Source: Myxococcales bacterium
Lineage (GTDB): Bacteria; Myxococcota; UBA727; JABDBI01
Length of the DNA: 56,064 bases
Direction: 5' to 3'
Assembly (NCBI GenBank): GCA_947445025.1
Contig: CANFCB010000004.1
Span: 1 to 56,064, forward strand
Shown one piece after another: positions 43,794-53,014 of this stretch (the stretch's first letter is position 1; each line of letters starts with the position of its first letter). Under the pieces are notes generated by a model, which worked only from the letters and a program-made list of their open reading frames with translations, was not told where the DNA came from and ran no database searches. Both the position numbers and the translations under genes were made by a program.

Positions 43794-45524
43794 ATGGTCT
43801 TAATCAAATTTTTCTCCACAATTTGCCTTCTGGGCGTCACACTTTTTATAAGTGCCTGCCCTGTCGAACGGTTATTTCCAGAGAAAGTCGCTGATGGAAT
43901 TGCGCGACTCACGGTTGCTAATTTAGGCTTAATGATTCTTGGCATCAAACAACAAGGACATTCCGATCCCAACTGTAATTTATTAGCAAAACAACCCTCA
44001 ACTGATTTTAAGCGCCGCAATAAAAGCAAAGAACGAGGTCAAATTAGTTGGGAATTCATTAACTGCGTTTTTGATTTTGAAAAAAGCACTAATATTCTAG
44101 ACGACAACCAAAAAATATTGGGCACGCTTTCAGGAAAAGTTACCCTGAGCGGTCACAAAACAATTGATGGCTACTTGACCAATAACGACGCCTTTCCTGT
44201 TATTCCCGAAGGAGAAGACTCACTTCAACTTGATTTTTCTCGTGTCATTTTTGAAAATTTTCAAGCAAAAATACCAGGAGCGAGCAAAGACATGAGCATA
44301 ATCAAAGGTAGTTTAAGTTTTGCTCTCTTGATTCACTTGGCACGATCTGAAAGCTTAAATCTTTGCAGTATTCCTTTACCGAATCTCACTTTTAAAAATA
44401 TTGTTTATGATGCCAATCAAGAAACACTCGTTAAATTACCGGGCCTGTTTGGTGACTATCAAGTTGATATTCACGCATCTGACCTGGAGGCACAACAAAA
44501 CACTTATAAAGATCACACTAATTTCCTCCAAGGGCACATGGTCCTATGGGGGAATAATTCGATACAAGTCCCTTCTGATCGACTTGGTCTGGATCCCAGT
44601 TTTAAAGCAAATGCCTTTGCAGAAGACATTCAGTCTATCACTGATCTCGATAAGCCTGCTAGCTATGATTGCCCCGTCGATCGCTTCTTGGCGATTCAAG
44701 CTTCCCGATTACTCATACAAAATATTGGAAATATTGCACTTGAACTGGGTCAAAATAAAGAATGCGGACCCAAGCGTGAGGGTATGCTGAAGCAGTATCG
44801 CAGTACTTATAAACACTCATATTCGAAATTGAAAATTCCTTTGCAAAATTGCCAACTGCGCAACTTGGAAGCGAAGAAATTAACAACTGATTGTCACGCC
44901 GTTAAAACATACATGGAAGGTAAAGCTGATATTACCGGCAATACGATCGTGACTGGAAAGATTATCTATGCTTCAGAATATCTAGAGATTTTTACAGATA
45001 TTCTTCGCCAAGATCCGCAAAATACTTTATTTGATTTTCAAAAAATTACACTGGATAACTATACATCTTACGATGTCGTGCATAGCGAAAAATTACCTCA
45101 ATTTTTATTGCATATCAAAGAGGGCACCCTGTCTGCACAGGTGGAACCTATTTTTACAGAAAGCAATAAACTATGCGACTTTTCTGCAGCGACGCCCAAC
45201 GTTTACTTTCATGGCGTTACTTTAAAAGAAGCCAAAAGCACATTGAGGCTAAATTTGAAAAACATCATCAGCTCTGACGACTTATTTCTTGATTTTGAAC
45301 TCGATATCAACAACTCTAATCTCTCTGCACAAAATGGATTTTATAATAAAAAAGGCAATTGGCTGTCAGGCTCGATTAGCATCGACGGAAAAGAACACCA
45401 TCTCCATGAACTTCTTCTGCATCCCTTCTTCAAGCAAAAACATTTCGATGACAGCTATCGTTGTTTAGTAGAAAAAATTATTCCGCCCCATCAAGAGTGG
45501 GATCCGAGAGAAAATTGTTTTTAA
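43794..45524 (+). CDS. Large lipoprotein with two similar halves, unknown function
   Basis: 576 residues with signal and lipobox (GVTLFISAC, Cys22). The halves resemble each other. CPVERLF plus ARLTVANLGLMILG near the N-terminus recurs as CPVDRFL plus ASRLLIQNIGNIALELG near 295-330. Each is followed by a Cys-containing strand region, then a GxxTLSGHKTIDGYL or GKADITGNTIVTGKI stretch, then an L-C-x start of another block (NLCSIPLP, KLCDFSA). This suggests an ancient internal duplication of a beta-rich domain of about 280 residues. No family is recognised. The gene follows the pseudoprotease by 61 bp and may work with it. The stop overlaps that of fni. Confidence 0.75.
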   Translation: MVLIKFFSTICLLGVTLFISACPVERLFPEKVADGIARLTVANLGLMILGIKQQGHSDPNCNLLAKQPSTDFKRRNKSKERGQISWEFINCVFDFEKSTNILDDNQKILGTLSGKVTLSGHKTIDGYLTNNDAFPVIPEGEDSLQLDFSRVIFENFQAKIPGASKDMSIIKGSLSFALLIHLARSESLNLCSIPLPNLTFKNIVYDANQETLVKLPGLFGDYQVDIHASDLEAQQNTYKDHTNFLQGHMVLWGNNSIQVPSDRLGLDPSFKANAFAEDIQSITDLDKPASYDCPVDRFLAIQASRLLIQNIGNIALELGQNKECGPKREGMLKQYRSTYKHSYSKLKIPLQNCQLRNLEAKKLTTDCHAVKTYMEGKADITGNTIVTGKIIYASEYLEIFTDILRQDPQNTLFDFQKITLDNYTSYDVVHSEKLPQFLLHIKEGTLSAQVEPIFTESNKLCDFSAATPNVYFHGVTLKEAKSTLRLNLKNIISSDDLFLDFELDINNSNLSAQNGFYNKKGNWLSGSISIDGKEHHLHELLLHPFFKQKHFDDSYRCLVEKIIPPHQEWDPRENCF

Positions 45525-46546
45525 AATAAAGTGGTTTTTAAATCTTTTAAAGAACTGGCGCCGGCACCAAACATGCACACGCGCAACTGGGCAAGTACAT
45601 CCTCGATAAAATCAAACAAGGCTTGTTCGCTAGCATACGCCGCCAAGAGCATCGGTCTTGCCATGGCCCCTAAATCAGCACCCAGCGCAATCACTTTGGC
45701 CACATCAATACCGGTACGCAAACCTCCCGTCGCTATAAGAGGAATCTCGCGGGAAACAGAGCGCACATTTAAAATAGACGTCGCAGTAGCAATGCCCCAT
45801 TCGCCAAAACAGTTTGCCAATTTGCGTTGGCGATCATTTTTAGCGCAGAGCGCTTCAACTTTTGCCCAAGAAGTTCCTCCGGCACCAGCACAATCAATAC
45901 CATCTACACCCGCATCGAGGAGCCTTATAGCTGCTTCAGGACTTATGCCAAAACAAACTTCACGGGCAAAAACCGGAACTCCCAGTTTTTTTAAAGCGGA
46001 ACACATTTCGGCTAATTTACGATGCAGATCTTTAAAATCAACATCGCCACCCTGACAGGCTTCTTGCATGGCATTGAAATGAATAAACATGGCATCCGCC
46101 TCGATCATCTCCACCGCTCTTTTGACTTCATCAATGCCGAAACCGCGACAGATTTGAGCAGCGCCTATGTTGCCAAAAATCAAAGTAGTTGGTGCATGTT
46201 TTCTGATTTGATAAAAAGCAGCTTTGCTGGGGTCTTCAAGTCCGATGCGTTGACTCCCCACGCTCATAGCAATCTGCCAGTGCTCAGCGGACCTGGCCCA
46301 ACGTTGATTTAACTCTAAACCGCGTTCAATTCCACCGGTCATCGGCGCTATCATAAGTGGCGCCTGTAAGTGTTTTCCTAGCAGCCTGGTGGAGATATCA
46401 ATTTCTTGAAGAGAAATACTTTTGGCTGCTTGATTTACAAAATCATATTTCTCTAAACCAGTGCTTTTTTGGTACTCAACATCTGCGTTTAAACACGCCT
46501 CAATATGAGCGAGCTTGGCAGAGGGTTCTCTGGTTTTTAATGTCAT
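45521..46546 (-). CDS. fni: Type 2 isopentenyl-diphosphate delta-isomerase
   Basis: FMN-dependent enzyme of 341 residues that interconverts IPP and DMAPP. Motifs: PLMIAPMTGGIERG, MSVGSQRIG, GNIGAAQICRG, AGVDGIDCAGAGGTSW and ATGGLRTGIDVAKVIALGAD (flavin phosphate site). Type 2 rather than the metal-dependent type 1. The gene follows the MltD-like gene by only 2 bp, an unusual pairing of isoprenoid and wall genes, but the function is clear. Confidence 0.95.
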   Translation of the reverse strand: MTLKTREPSAKLAHIEACLNADVEYQKSTGLEKYDFVNQAAKSISLQEIDISTRLLGKHLQAPLMIAPMTGGIERGLELNQRWARSAEHWQIAMSVGSQRIGLEDPSKAAFYQIRKHAPTTLIFGNIGAAQICRGFGIDEVKRAVEMIEADAMFIHFNAMQEACQGGDVDFKDLHRKLAEMCSALKKLGVPVFAREVCFGISPEAAIRLLDAGVDGIDCAGAGGTSWAKVEALCAKNDRQRKLANCFGEWGIATATSILNVRSVSREIPLIATGGLRTGIDVAKVIALGADLGAMARPMLLAAYASEQALFDFIEDVLAQLRVCMFGAGASSLKDLKTTLF

Positions 46547-46548
46547 AG

Positions 46549-47967
46549 TCAGTTGCTTCCGGCAGCTACCGAATTTTCATGATTCGAATCTGCCATTTGA
46601 TACCCGTCTTTAAAAATAGGCGTGGGGATCTGGGTAAAAAGGCTATCGGCTGAACGCACTAAAATCACTGAACCTCGCCGCGGGATTTGATTGGGTGCAT
46701 AGCCTAAACGCTTGGCCAGCTGATCATGAAAAACATCGTAGGTTTTAGCGATATCAAAAACACGTTGTCGACCATTGGCACGGTAATGTGCGCGCACTTG
46801 AGCGCTTGCCCTATCAAATTGTTGGTCCGAAAGTAAAATAAATTGCTTGTCGAATTGAGCCTTTTGCCCTTCGGGAATTCTAATTTTAAATCCTTGCGGG
46901 ATAACTTCTTTTCCGGCACGGGCATTAGCCGTCAACGCTGGATTGTACTGAACTAACCAATCTTTATCGATCAAACGACTGCTGAGCAGATCTTGCACAA
47001 AAATAGGTTTAGGTAATTCGATGACATCATAGGCCCAATCCGGCACGGGTTTTACCTTGGAAAAAATCTGTTCTGCGTTGTTGTAGACGTCCAAAGCCGC
47101 TAAAAATTCTGCGTAGTAATTACGTGAAGCAAATTTAAAACTAGGACTTTGGTAATATTTAAGAACATCAGCGATGTCCCTAGAATTAACGCGCACAACG
47201 GCTCGCATCATTCCCGCGCGCCCATGGTTATAAGAAGTAATAGCCAAAGGCCAGGATTCTAATTTAGCATAAGCGCCTTTTAAATACTGAATCGCTGATT
47301 CCGTAGCAATAAGTGGGTCGTAACGCTCATCCACCAGCGGATTGACACGCATAAACTCCTTGGCAGTGCGACGCATAAACTGCCAAATCCCTGCGGCACC
47401 AGCATGCGACATTGAAGAGCTGTAAAAAAGGCTTTCCACGAATACAATGGCAATCAATTCTTCAGGCAAACCTTCACGTTTCAAGCGTGCTTTAATTTCT
47501 TGATCGTGCGCACCAGACAGTTGGTAGCCTCTTTCAAAACGATTACTCAAGCCATTTTGCGCACGTATAAAATCCGTACGTTGATATTTATCAACTCGCC
47601 TCACTGCTTTGAGTGCTTGAAAAATTTCTAAGGCAAGCCCCGAGACTTCACGCTCTGATTCAGGCTTCATCATATCAAGGGTCTTTAAGGCGGCTACGAT
47701 TTCAGCACGCGCTTGTTTAATAATCTGATCTCTAGCAATACCATTGCGACGTTGCCCTATAGCAGGCACCTGAATCACGCGATAAACCATGCTCAAATCG
47801 CTTTCATCAGAAAAAGCAATGTCTTCGGTGGTCCATTGCCCATAGACTTTGGTCCAAAAGGCAATATTAGGCAAAAGCGATTCAGGCCTGGGGAATTTTT
47901 CAGTCTTGCCCAAAGCAGCAAAAGAAAAAACTGTAAATACTATAACGGCAAAGCAAAAATTTCGCAT
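46549..47967 (-). CDS. Membrane-bound lytic transglycosylase, MltD-like
   Basis: 472 residues with a signal peptide (CFAVIVFTVFSFAALG). The SLT domain (about 155-290) contains the catalytic Glu in IAIVFVESLFYSSSMS, then AGAAGIWQFM and ITSYNHGRAGMMRAV. The C-terminal part has one LysM-like segment (VFDIAKTYDVFHDQLAKRLGY, then NQIPRRGSVILV) and a weaker one before it. This is the MltD plan of an SLT domain followed by peptidoglycan-binding repeats. It cuts glycan strands to give anhydro-muropeptides, which NagZ (encoded at 53015) can then process. Confidence 0.88.
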   Translation of the reverse strand: MRNFCFAVIVFTVFSFAALGKTEKFPRPESLLPNIAFWTKVYGQWTTEDIAFSDESDLSMVYRVIQVPAIGQRRNGIARDQIIKQARAEIVAALKTLDMMKPESEREVSGLALEIFQALKAVRRVDKYQRTDFIRAQNGLSNRFERGYQLSGAHDQEIKARLKREGLPEELIAIVFVESLFYSSSMSHAGAAGIWQFMRRTAKEFMRVNPLVDERYDPLIATESAIQYLKGAYAKLESWPLAITSYNHGRAGMMRAVVRVNSRDIADVLKYYQSPSFKFASRNYYAEFLAALDVYNNAEQIFSKVKPVPDWAYDVIELPKPIFVQDLLSSRLIDKDWLVQYNPALTANARAGKEVIPQGFKIRIPEGQKAQFDKQFILLSDQQFDRASAQVRAHYRANGRQRVFDIAKTYDVFHDQLAKRLGYAPNQIPRRGSVILVRSADSLFTQIPTPIFKDGYQMADSNHENSVAAGSN

Positions 47968-48128
47968 GTATTTTAATCCCCTTCACTCTCTAGTATACGA
48001 TAACTTATCAATAAAATGCCAGCGAACTTGCCAGTAAATTCCTATGTTTGTTTTATATTAACCATATACATCTGTTTCGCCTTCAGCTAAAAACACTGGA
48101 TGACTACCTGCATTTTGGGCTTATTTAT

Positions 48129-49772
48129 ATGCTTTACGCTAAAAAACGATTACACGCACCTCATTTGCTGGCCCTCTTTCTTTTAGCTGTCTGTGCATGC
48201 CGACGCGCTCCTGAGACTCCCACCAAAGAAGACTCCGTCTTACATGTGACAGTGTCAAGTAGCCCCGAGAGTTTAGACCCTAGATTTGCCACCTCTGCGG
48301 TAGCTTCTAATTTAAGTCAGCTAATTTTTGCTCCGCTGTTTGTGATTGATGAAGATTTATTACCAGAATCTTTTTTGGCCAAAGATATCGAGCAAATCAA
48401 TCCTGTAACGTACCTGGTTCACCTCAGAGCAAACTTATTTTTTCACGACGGAACGCCGTTAACGGCTGCGGACGTGGTTTATACTTTTTCCTCGTTAAAT
48501 GATGCAGATGTCAGATCCCCACACAGTGAAAAATATAATTACATTCAAAGCATCAAAACACTCACTGAACACACCGTGCAATTTATTTTAAAGGCTCCCT
48601 ATGCGCCTTTTTTTAGTGACCTCTCGGGCCTTGGCATCGTCTCTAAAAAACACTGTCAAAATCGCTCGCAAATATGTCGCGACAAAATCGTCGGTTCGGG
48701 ACCATATCGCCTCGTTAAATTTGACAAAGTGACCGACACTCTCACCCTACAGGCACAAAGCCGATGGTTTGAAACCAGCCCGCTGCTGCCCCGTATTGAA
48801 ATTCGCGTGGTCAAAGATGCCACTACCAGGCTTTTAGAATTAATTAAAGGCAAAGCGGATTTTAATTCAGGCGGAATTTCCCCTATCCAAGCCAGTATTG
48901 TACAAAAATATCCTGAGCAACTTATCCTTAAAAAAACTCCTGGTCTTGGCTATGCATATCTGGCTATGAATTTGCGCGGCCCCAAAAATCACCACGCCGT
49001 CAAAGAATCTGAAAAAGATCGAACCCGAAGAGCGCTTGCAGATGTACGCGTGCGCAAGGCCCTTGCTTTATCCATCGATATCAACGCTCTCTTAAAATAT
49101 AAATTTCACGGCATGGCTAGCAGAGCTACAGGTCTGATTCCTCCACAGCATTGGGCAAAATCTCGGCAATTAGCGCCGCTGCTTTATGATCCAGTCACTG
49201 CCAAAGCAATGCTTGATCAAGCAGGATTCACCAATCGCGGTTTAGGCAAAGGCCAACGTTTTAAAATTACCATTTCCACCAGCCCTGATCGTTTTCGCCA
49301 AAGCATTGCCCTAGTTTATGCACAAAATTTTCGTGAGCTTGGTATCGACACCGAGCTTCGCATCAAAGATTTCAGCGCGCTTTATCAAGATGTCAAACAA
49401 GGTAACTTTGAAATTTTTAGTTTGATTTGGACTCCTGTTATCGAACCCGATTTGTTTCATTGGATTTTTCATTCGAGCAATATTCCTGGGCCCGATAAAG
49501 GCGGAGGAAATCGTATTGCTTATATTGATCCCGTAATCGATAAACTGATCATGCAGGCTCGCTCCAACACCAACCTGGAAACCAGAAAAGCACTTTATGA
49601 AAAAATTGAACTACGCTTGCTGGAAACCATGCCCTATATTCCTTTATGGTTTGAAGATGAGATTGTCGTCATGAATCGCAATGTTCTACAATTTACGCCC
49701 TCGCGAACCGGCTCTCTGCTAGGTCTTCGCCACGCAAAAATTATGCACAGCAATAAAAAAGGTCCGCTATGA
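48129..49772 (+). CDS. Peptide ABC transporter substrate-binding lipoprotein (DppA/OppA family)
   Basis: 547 residues from ATG 48129, which puts a signal sequence (HLLALFLLAVCAC) at the N-terminus with a lipobox-like LAVC. The family-5 binding fold is clear: SSPESLDPRFATSAVASN, HDGTPLTAADVVYTF, LKAPYAPF, GSGPYRLVKFD and DVRVRKALALSIDIN. It binds oligopeptides, nickel or murein peptides; which one cannot be told. The ATG of the next gene overlaps its stop. Confidence 0.92.
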   Translation: MLYAKKRLHAPHLLALFLLAVCACRRAPETPTKEDSVLHVTVSSSPESLDPRFATSAVASNLSQLIFAPLFVIDEDLLPESFLAKDIEQINPVTYLVHLRANLFFHDGTPLTAADVVYTFSSLNDADVRSPHSEKYNYIQSIKTLTEHTVQFILKAPYAPFFSDLSGLGIVSKKHCQNRSQICRDKIVGSGPYRLVKFDKVTDTLTLQAQSRWFETSPLLPRIEIRVVKDATTRLLELIKGKADFNSGGISPIQASIVQKYPEQLILKKTPGLGYAYLAMNLRGPKNHHAVKESEKDRTRRALADVRVRKALALSIDINALLKYKFHGMASRATGLIPPQHWAKSRQLAPLLYDPVTAKAMLDQAGFTNRGLGKGQRFKITISTSPDRFRQSIALVYAQNFRELGIDTELRIKDFSALYQDVKQGNFEIFSLIWTPVIEPDLFHWIFHSSNIPGPDKGGGNRIAYIDPVIDKLIMQARSNTNLETRKALYEKIELRLLETMPYIPLWFEDEIVVMNRNVLQFTPSRTGSLLGLRHAKIMHSNKKGPL

Positions 49773-50803
49773 GCGGCGCAAGCTTACCTGACATTGTCAT
49801 TTTTAGCCTAGCCATGGCAATTTTATTAGGCTCCTGCTTTATGCCGAGCAACCGCTGGACCGGTAAACTTGTTTCTATCATTGCTGTTCTCATTGGTGCC
49901 ACTTTAATGGTAACTGGGATGCTGCGCCTGATTCCCGGCGATCCCGTCGACAACATATTAGGAGATCAAGCGCCCCATGAAGCACGCTTACAATTGGCAC
50001 AAGATTTAAATTTGGTCGACGCTGCAGGAAATCCTCTTGGTTTTATAGCACAATACGGCCAATTTATTCGCCAAGTTTCGCGCAACCAATTATTAAGCTA
50101 TCGAACCCGTGAGCCTGTTTTAACCATGATTGCGCAAAGACTACCTTACACCATATGGCTGGCTTTTTTCGCCATGCTTTTTGCACTTACCATTGGCCCT
50201 GTCTTGGGAATTGCTGCCGCAGCGAGGAGAGGTTCTTTCTTTGATGCCTTGCTCATGTTTTTAGCGTTACTAGGGATAAGTCTGCCCCGATTTTTTTTAG
50301 GTCCCCTGCTCTTGTTGGCTTTTTCCATTCATTGGCATATTTTTCCTATCAGCGGCGCTACCGATGGCATTTGGTCGGTGATTTTACCAGCCGCAAGTCT
50401 AGGTTTAGCTATGGCTGCCATGCAAGCCCGCATGGTACGCGCTTCGATTTTAGAGGTCATGAGCGAAGACTATATTCGTGTAGCCAGAGCCAAAGGTCTG
50501 TCAGAAAATCAAGTTTACTTTAAGCACGCCCTGCGTAATGCTTTGTTGCCGGTCATCACCGTCGTCGGTCTGGAACTAGGCGGACTTTTAGCAGGCAGTG
50601 TGGTAACCGAAAAGATTTTTAACTGGCCGGGCATTGGGCTATTATTGTTGGAAAGCATTCAACGTCTTGATATGCCCATCGTGCAAGGCGTTGTCCTCAC
50701 TGTTGCTTTTGCTTATGTTTTTATTAATTTACTCACCGACTTAAGTTATCAATGGATTGACCCTCGCATTCGCTTACAAACTATAGCCCAAGCATTAAAA
50801 TGA
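49769..50803 (+). CDS. Peptide ABC transporter permease (DppB type)
   Basis: 344 residues with six or more membrane helices. RLIPGDPVDNILGDQAP is the family motif after the first helix. The cytosolic EAA loop reads MSEDYIRVARAKGLSENQVYFKHALRNALLPV. The N-terminus has one extra hydrophobic segment (DIVIFSLAMAILLGSC), so it is somewhat longer than usual. The gene overlaps its neighbours at both ends. Confidence 0.95.
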   Translation: MSGASLPDIVIFSLAMAILLGSCFMPSNRWTGKLVSIIAVLIGATLMVTGMLRLIPGDPVDNILGDQAPHEARLQLAQDLNLVDAAGNPLGFIAQYGQFIRQVSRNQLLSYRTREPVLTMIAQRLPYTIWLAFFAMLFALTIGPVLGIAAAARRGSFFDALLMFLALLGISLPRFFLGPLLLLAFSIHWHIFPISGATDGIWSVILPAASLGLAMAAMQARMVRASILEVMSEDYIRVARAKGLSENQVYFKHALRNALLPVITVVGLELGGLLAGSVVTEKIFNWPGIGLLLLESIQRLDMPIVQGVVLTVAFAYVFINLLTDLSYQWIDPRIRLQTIAQALK

Positions 50804-51633
50804 TAATGGACCAACGAACCCTAAAACATTTTTTTAAAAATCCTGCTTCTTTAGCAGGCGCATTGATTATTCTCTGCTTTATCCTGGTAGGTATCTTAGG
50901 CCCGTGGTTTATAGGCGATTCAGGACTTAATATTCGCCTCGATATGGAACTAAAAGGACCTGGCGCTGGTCGCTTGGGATTTGCTGAAAATGGCATCGAT
51001 GTTTTGACTTCGCTGGTTTACGGCGCGCGTATTTCTCTGCTGATTGCCATTACTTGTACGGTAATTTCACTTTCAATCGGCATTGTTTACGGTGCGGTTT
51101 CGGGATTTTTCGGCAATCGTATTGATGCGGTCATGATGCGCGTTATCGATATTTTACTGGCTTTTCCAGGCTTGCTTTTGGCCATTTATATCGCAGCTAT
51201 ATTAAGCCCCAAAACCATCAACGTAGTCTTTGCACTGTGCGCCACAGGCTGGGTAGGATATGCCCGCGTGGTGAGAGCGCAAGTTCTTTCCATTAAAAAT
51301 TACGAATACGTCACTGCGGCCACAAGCTTAGGCGCTAAAACGCATCGCATTATTTTTGTGCACATTATTCCTAATATTTTGGGACCGATCATTGTTCAAG
51401 CAAGTTTTGCTTTAGCATCGTTAATTCTAGCAGAAGCAGCCTTAAGCTTCCTAGGACTGGGCGTTCCTCCCGGCACACCTTCTTGGGGTGCACTTCTGGA
51501 TCAAGGCGTTTCCTATCTTTTTATTGCGCCACACTTGGCAATTTTTCCGGGAATTTGCATTGCCATCACCGTGCTCGGCTTTAATTTTCTTGGCGATGGC
51601 TTGCGTGATGTTTTTGATGTTAAGAATCGCTAA
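50800..51633 (+). CDS. Peptide ABC transporter permease (DppC type)
   Basis: 277 residues. LGTDELGRDV-type motif degraded to LGFAENGIDVLTSLVYGARISL. The EAA loop ISIKNYEYVTAATSLGAKTHRIIFVHIIPN is present, with AALSFLGLGVPPGTPSWGALL near the end. It starts inside the dppB stop (ATGA). No ATPase genes (DppD/DppF) follow within the window. Confidence 0.95.
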   Translation: MIMDQRTLKHFFKNPASLAGALIILCFILVGILGPWFIGDSGLNIRLDMELKGPGAGRLGFAENGIDVLTSLVYGARISLLIAITCTVISLSIGIVYGAVSGFFGNRIDAVMMRVIDILLAFPGLLLAIYIAAILSPKTINVVFALCATGWVGYARVVRAQVLSIKNYEYVTAATSLGAKTHRIIFVHIIPNILGPIIVQASFALASLILAEAALSFLGLGVPPGTPSWGALLDQGVSYLFIAPHLAIFPGICIAITVLGFNFLGDGLRDVFDVKNR

Positions 51634-51690
51634 AAAATTGCACGAGTTCACGCTTCCGGAATTGTCATACCAGCGCAGGCGAGATAATTT

Positions 51691-51738
51691 AATTGCAACT
51701 CAATTGTAATTGCGATTCAAAATATTTTAGGCTAGACA
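51691..51738 (+). promoter_or_regulatory. Candidate promoter with overlapping palindrome before the ZIP gene
   Basis: TTGCGA (51710-51715) and TAGACA (51733-51738) are 17 bp apart and 29 bp before the ATG. A 21-bp imperfect palindrome (51691-51711, centred on CTC; arms AATTGCAA and TTGTAATT) ends at the -35 box. A regulator encoded next door, of the Fur/Zur family, could bind there. It does not match a known Zur or Fur box closely. Confidence 0.35.
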
Positions 51739-51767
51739 TGCCTTAATATTTTTTTTGGATCTAAAAA

Positions 51768-52571
51768 ATGTATAGTCTCTTACTTTTAAGTTTTTGCTCG
51801 CTCCTAATTGGGCCTGCTTTATTTGGCTTCGCCACGCGATTCCATACTTTTCTCCGTTTTTTAGATGCCTTTGTGCTCTGCTCTATTTTTAGTTTGGTGG
51901 TTTTTCACATCCTGCCAGACAGTATTGCCCACGGCGGATTAATGGCGGTTAGTGCAGCTGCCCTCGGCTTCATAGCGCCCGTCCTCATCGGACGTTTTAT
52001 CGATAAGGGTCATTGTAATTTACACCACTCCTTAATTTCGATTGCCTCCATCGGCCTCATTGCTCATGCCATATTAGATGGTATAGCCCTCGCCAGCACC
52101 CATTCCATCAGCTCGCATCAAGCAACCTTTTTAGGCCTCGCAGTGGTCCTGCACCGCTTACCTGAAGGTGTTGGAATCTGGCGCATCACTCAAGGCAGCT
52201 TGGGGACCAAAGCGGCTATCTTCAGCCTCGCAATCGTCATGATCGCCACCTCCATGGGATTCTTCTTCGGCGAAAGCTGGATCACCCATACATCAGAACA
52301 AGCCCTCATGACTTTTGAAGCGCTCATGGCCGGGGTCTTGTTGCACGTGGTTTTTCATCGTCATCACTTAACCCAATTAGAGCCACACTCTCACCACGTC
52401 GAAAAAACTGATAACTCGCCCTGGATCACCGGAGCTGGTGCATTTTGTGGATTTTTCCTAGTTATTTGTTTATCAACAGTGCCCTCAGTTGATCACAACC
52501 ACTCTCATGCTCCTTATGAAATATCTCTTGCTCCACATCAAGAAAAAGATATTATATGCTGTCTCAAATAA
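51768..52571 (+). CDS. ZIP-family metal transporter
   Basis: 267 residues with about eight membrane helices. The two ZIP signature helices are present: IAHAILDGIALAS (His, Asp) and VVLHRLPEGVGIW (His, Glu). A His-rich loop (HRHHLTQLEPHSHHVEK) and a His-rich tail (DHNHSHAP) fit zinc or iron handling. It is followed after 13 bp by a Fur-family regulator, which supports a metal-controlled unit. Direction (import or export) is inferred from the family, usually import. Confidence 0.88.
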   Translation: MYSLLLLSFCSLLIGPALFGFATRFHTFLRFLDAFVLCSIFSLVVFHILPDSIAHGGLMAVSAAALGFIAPVLIGRFIDKGHCNLHHSLISIASIGLIAHAILDGIALASTHSISSHQATFLGLAVVLHRLPEGVGIWRITQGSLGTKAAIFSLAIVMIATSMGFFFGESWITHTSEQALMTFEALMAGVLLHVVFHRHHLTQLEPHSHHVEKTDNSPWITGAGAFCGFFLVICLSTVPSVDHNHSHAPYEISLAPHQEKDIICCLK

Positions 52572-52584
52572 ATCTTGAGGTTTT

Positions 52585-53010
52585 ATGAACAGCATCAATG
52601 ATTTCAAAACGCTCATTCGAAAAACTGGTCTACGATCAACGCCGCCGCGCATCGCTGTTTTGCAAGCCTTGAGTAAAATATCCGCGCCGCTTAGTCACGG
52701 CGATCTAATAGGTAAACTAGCTCCCCAAGAAATGGATCGCGCCACTATCTTTCGCAATTTAAGTGACCTAACCGAAGCAGGTTTGCTTTCTCGTATAGAT
52801 GTCGGCGATCATACTTGGCGTTTTGAGCTAAAAAATCAGGAAAATAAAAACGCGTCACATCCCCATTTTGTTTGCACAGATTGTGGCGACGTATCATGCC
52901 TACCGACCGCCAACGTCCAGGTTACTCATTCACCTAAGGCTAGCAATAATAAAGTTGGCAATATTTCAGAAATTTTATTAAAGGGACACTGCGAAGACTG
53001 CGAGGAGTAA
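52585..53010 (+). CDS. Fur-family transcriptional regulator (possibly Zur)
   Basis: 141 residues. The winged helix occupies 10-80: LRSTPPRIAVLQALSK, then MDRATIFRNLSDLTEAGLL. The metal region has HPHFVCTDCGDVSCL (two of the structural-zinc Cys) and the C-terminal GHCEDCEE (the other pair). Pairing with a ZIP transporter suggests zinc sensing, but Fur, Zur and PerR cannot be told apart by eye. GAGG lies 4 bases before the ATG. Operon: zip-fur-nagZ-serA. Confidence 0.9.
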   Translation: MNSINDFKTLIRKTGLRSTPPRIAVLQALSKISAPLSHGDLIGKLAPQEMDRATIFRNLSDLTEAGLLSRIDVGDHTWRFELKNQENKNASHPHFVCTDCGDVSCLPTANVQVTHSPKASNNKVGNISEILLKGHCEDCEE

Positions 53011-53014
53011 CGCC

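Noticed and set aside
45531-46055. 174-codon open frame antisense to fni
   Set aside because: Low-complexity Ala/Ser/Pro composition typical of an antisense shadow; fni itself has all family motifs.
51640-51690. Second copy of the dispersed palindromic repeat after dppC
   Set aside because: GTCATACCAGCGCAGGCGAGA resembles the end of such repeats, but no matching opposite arm is present.
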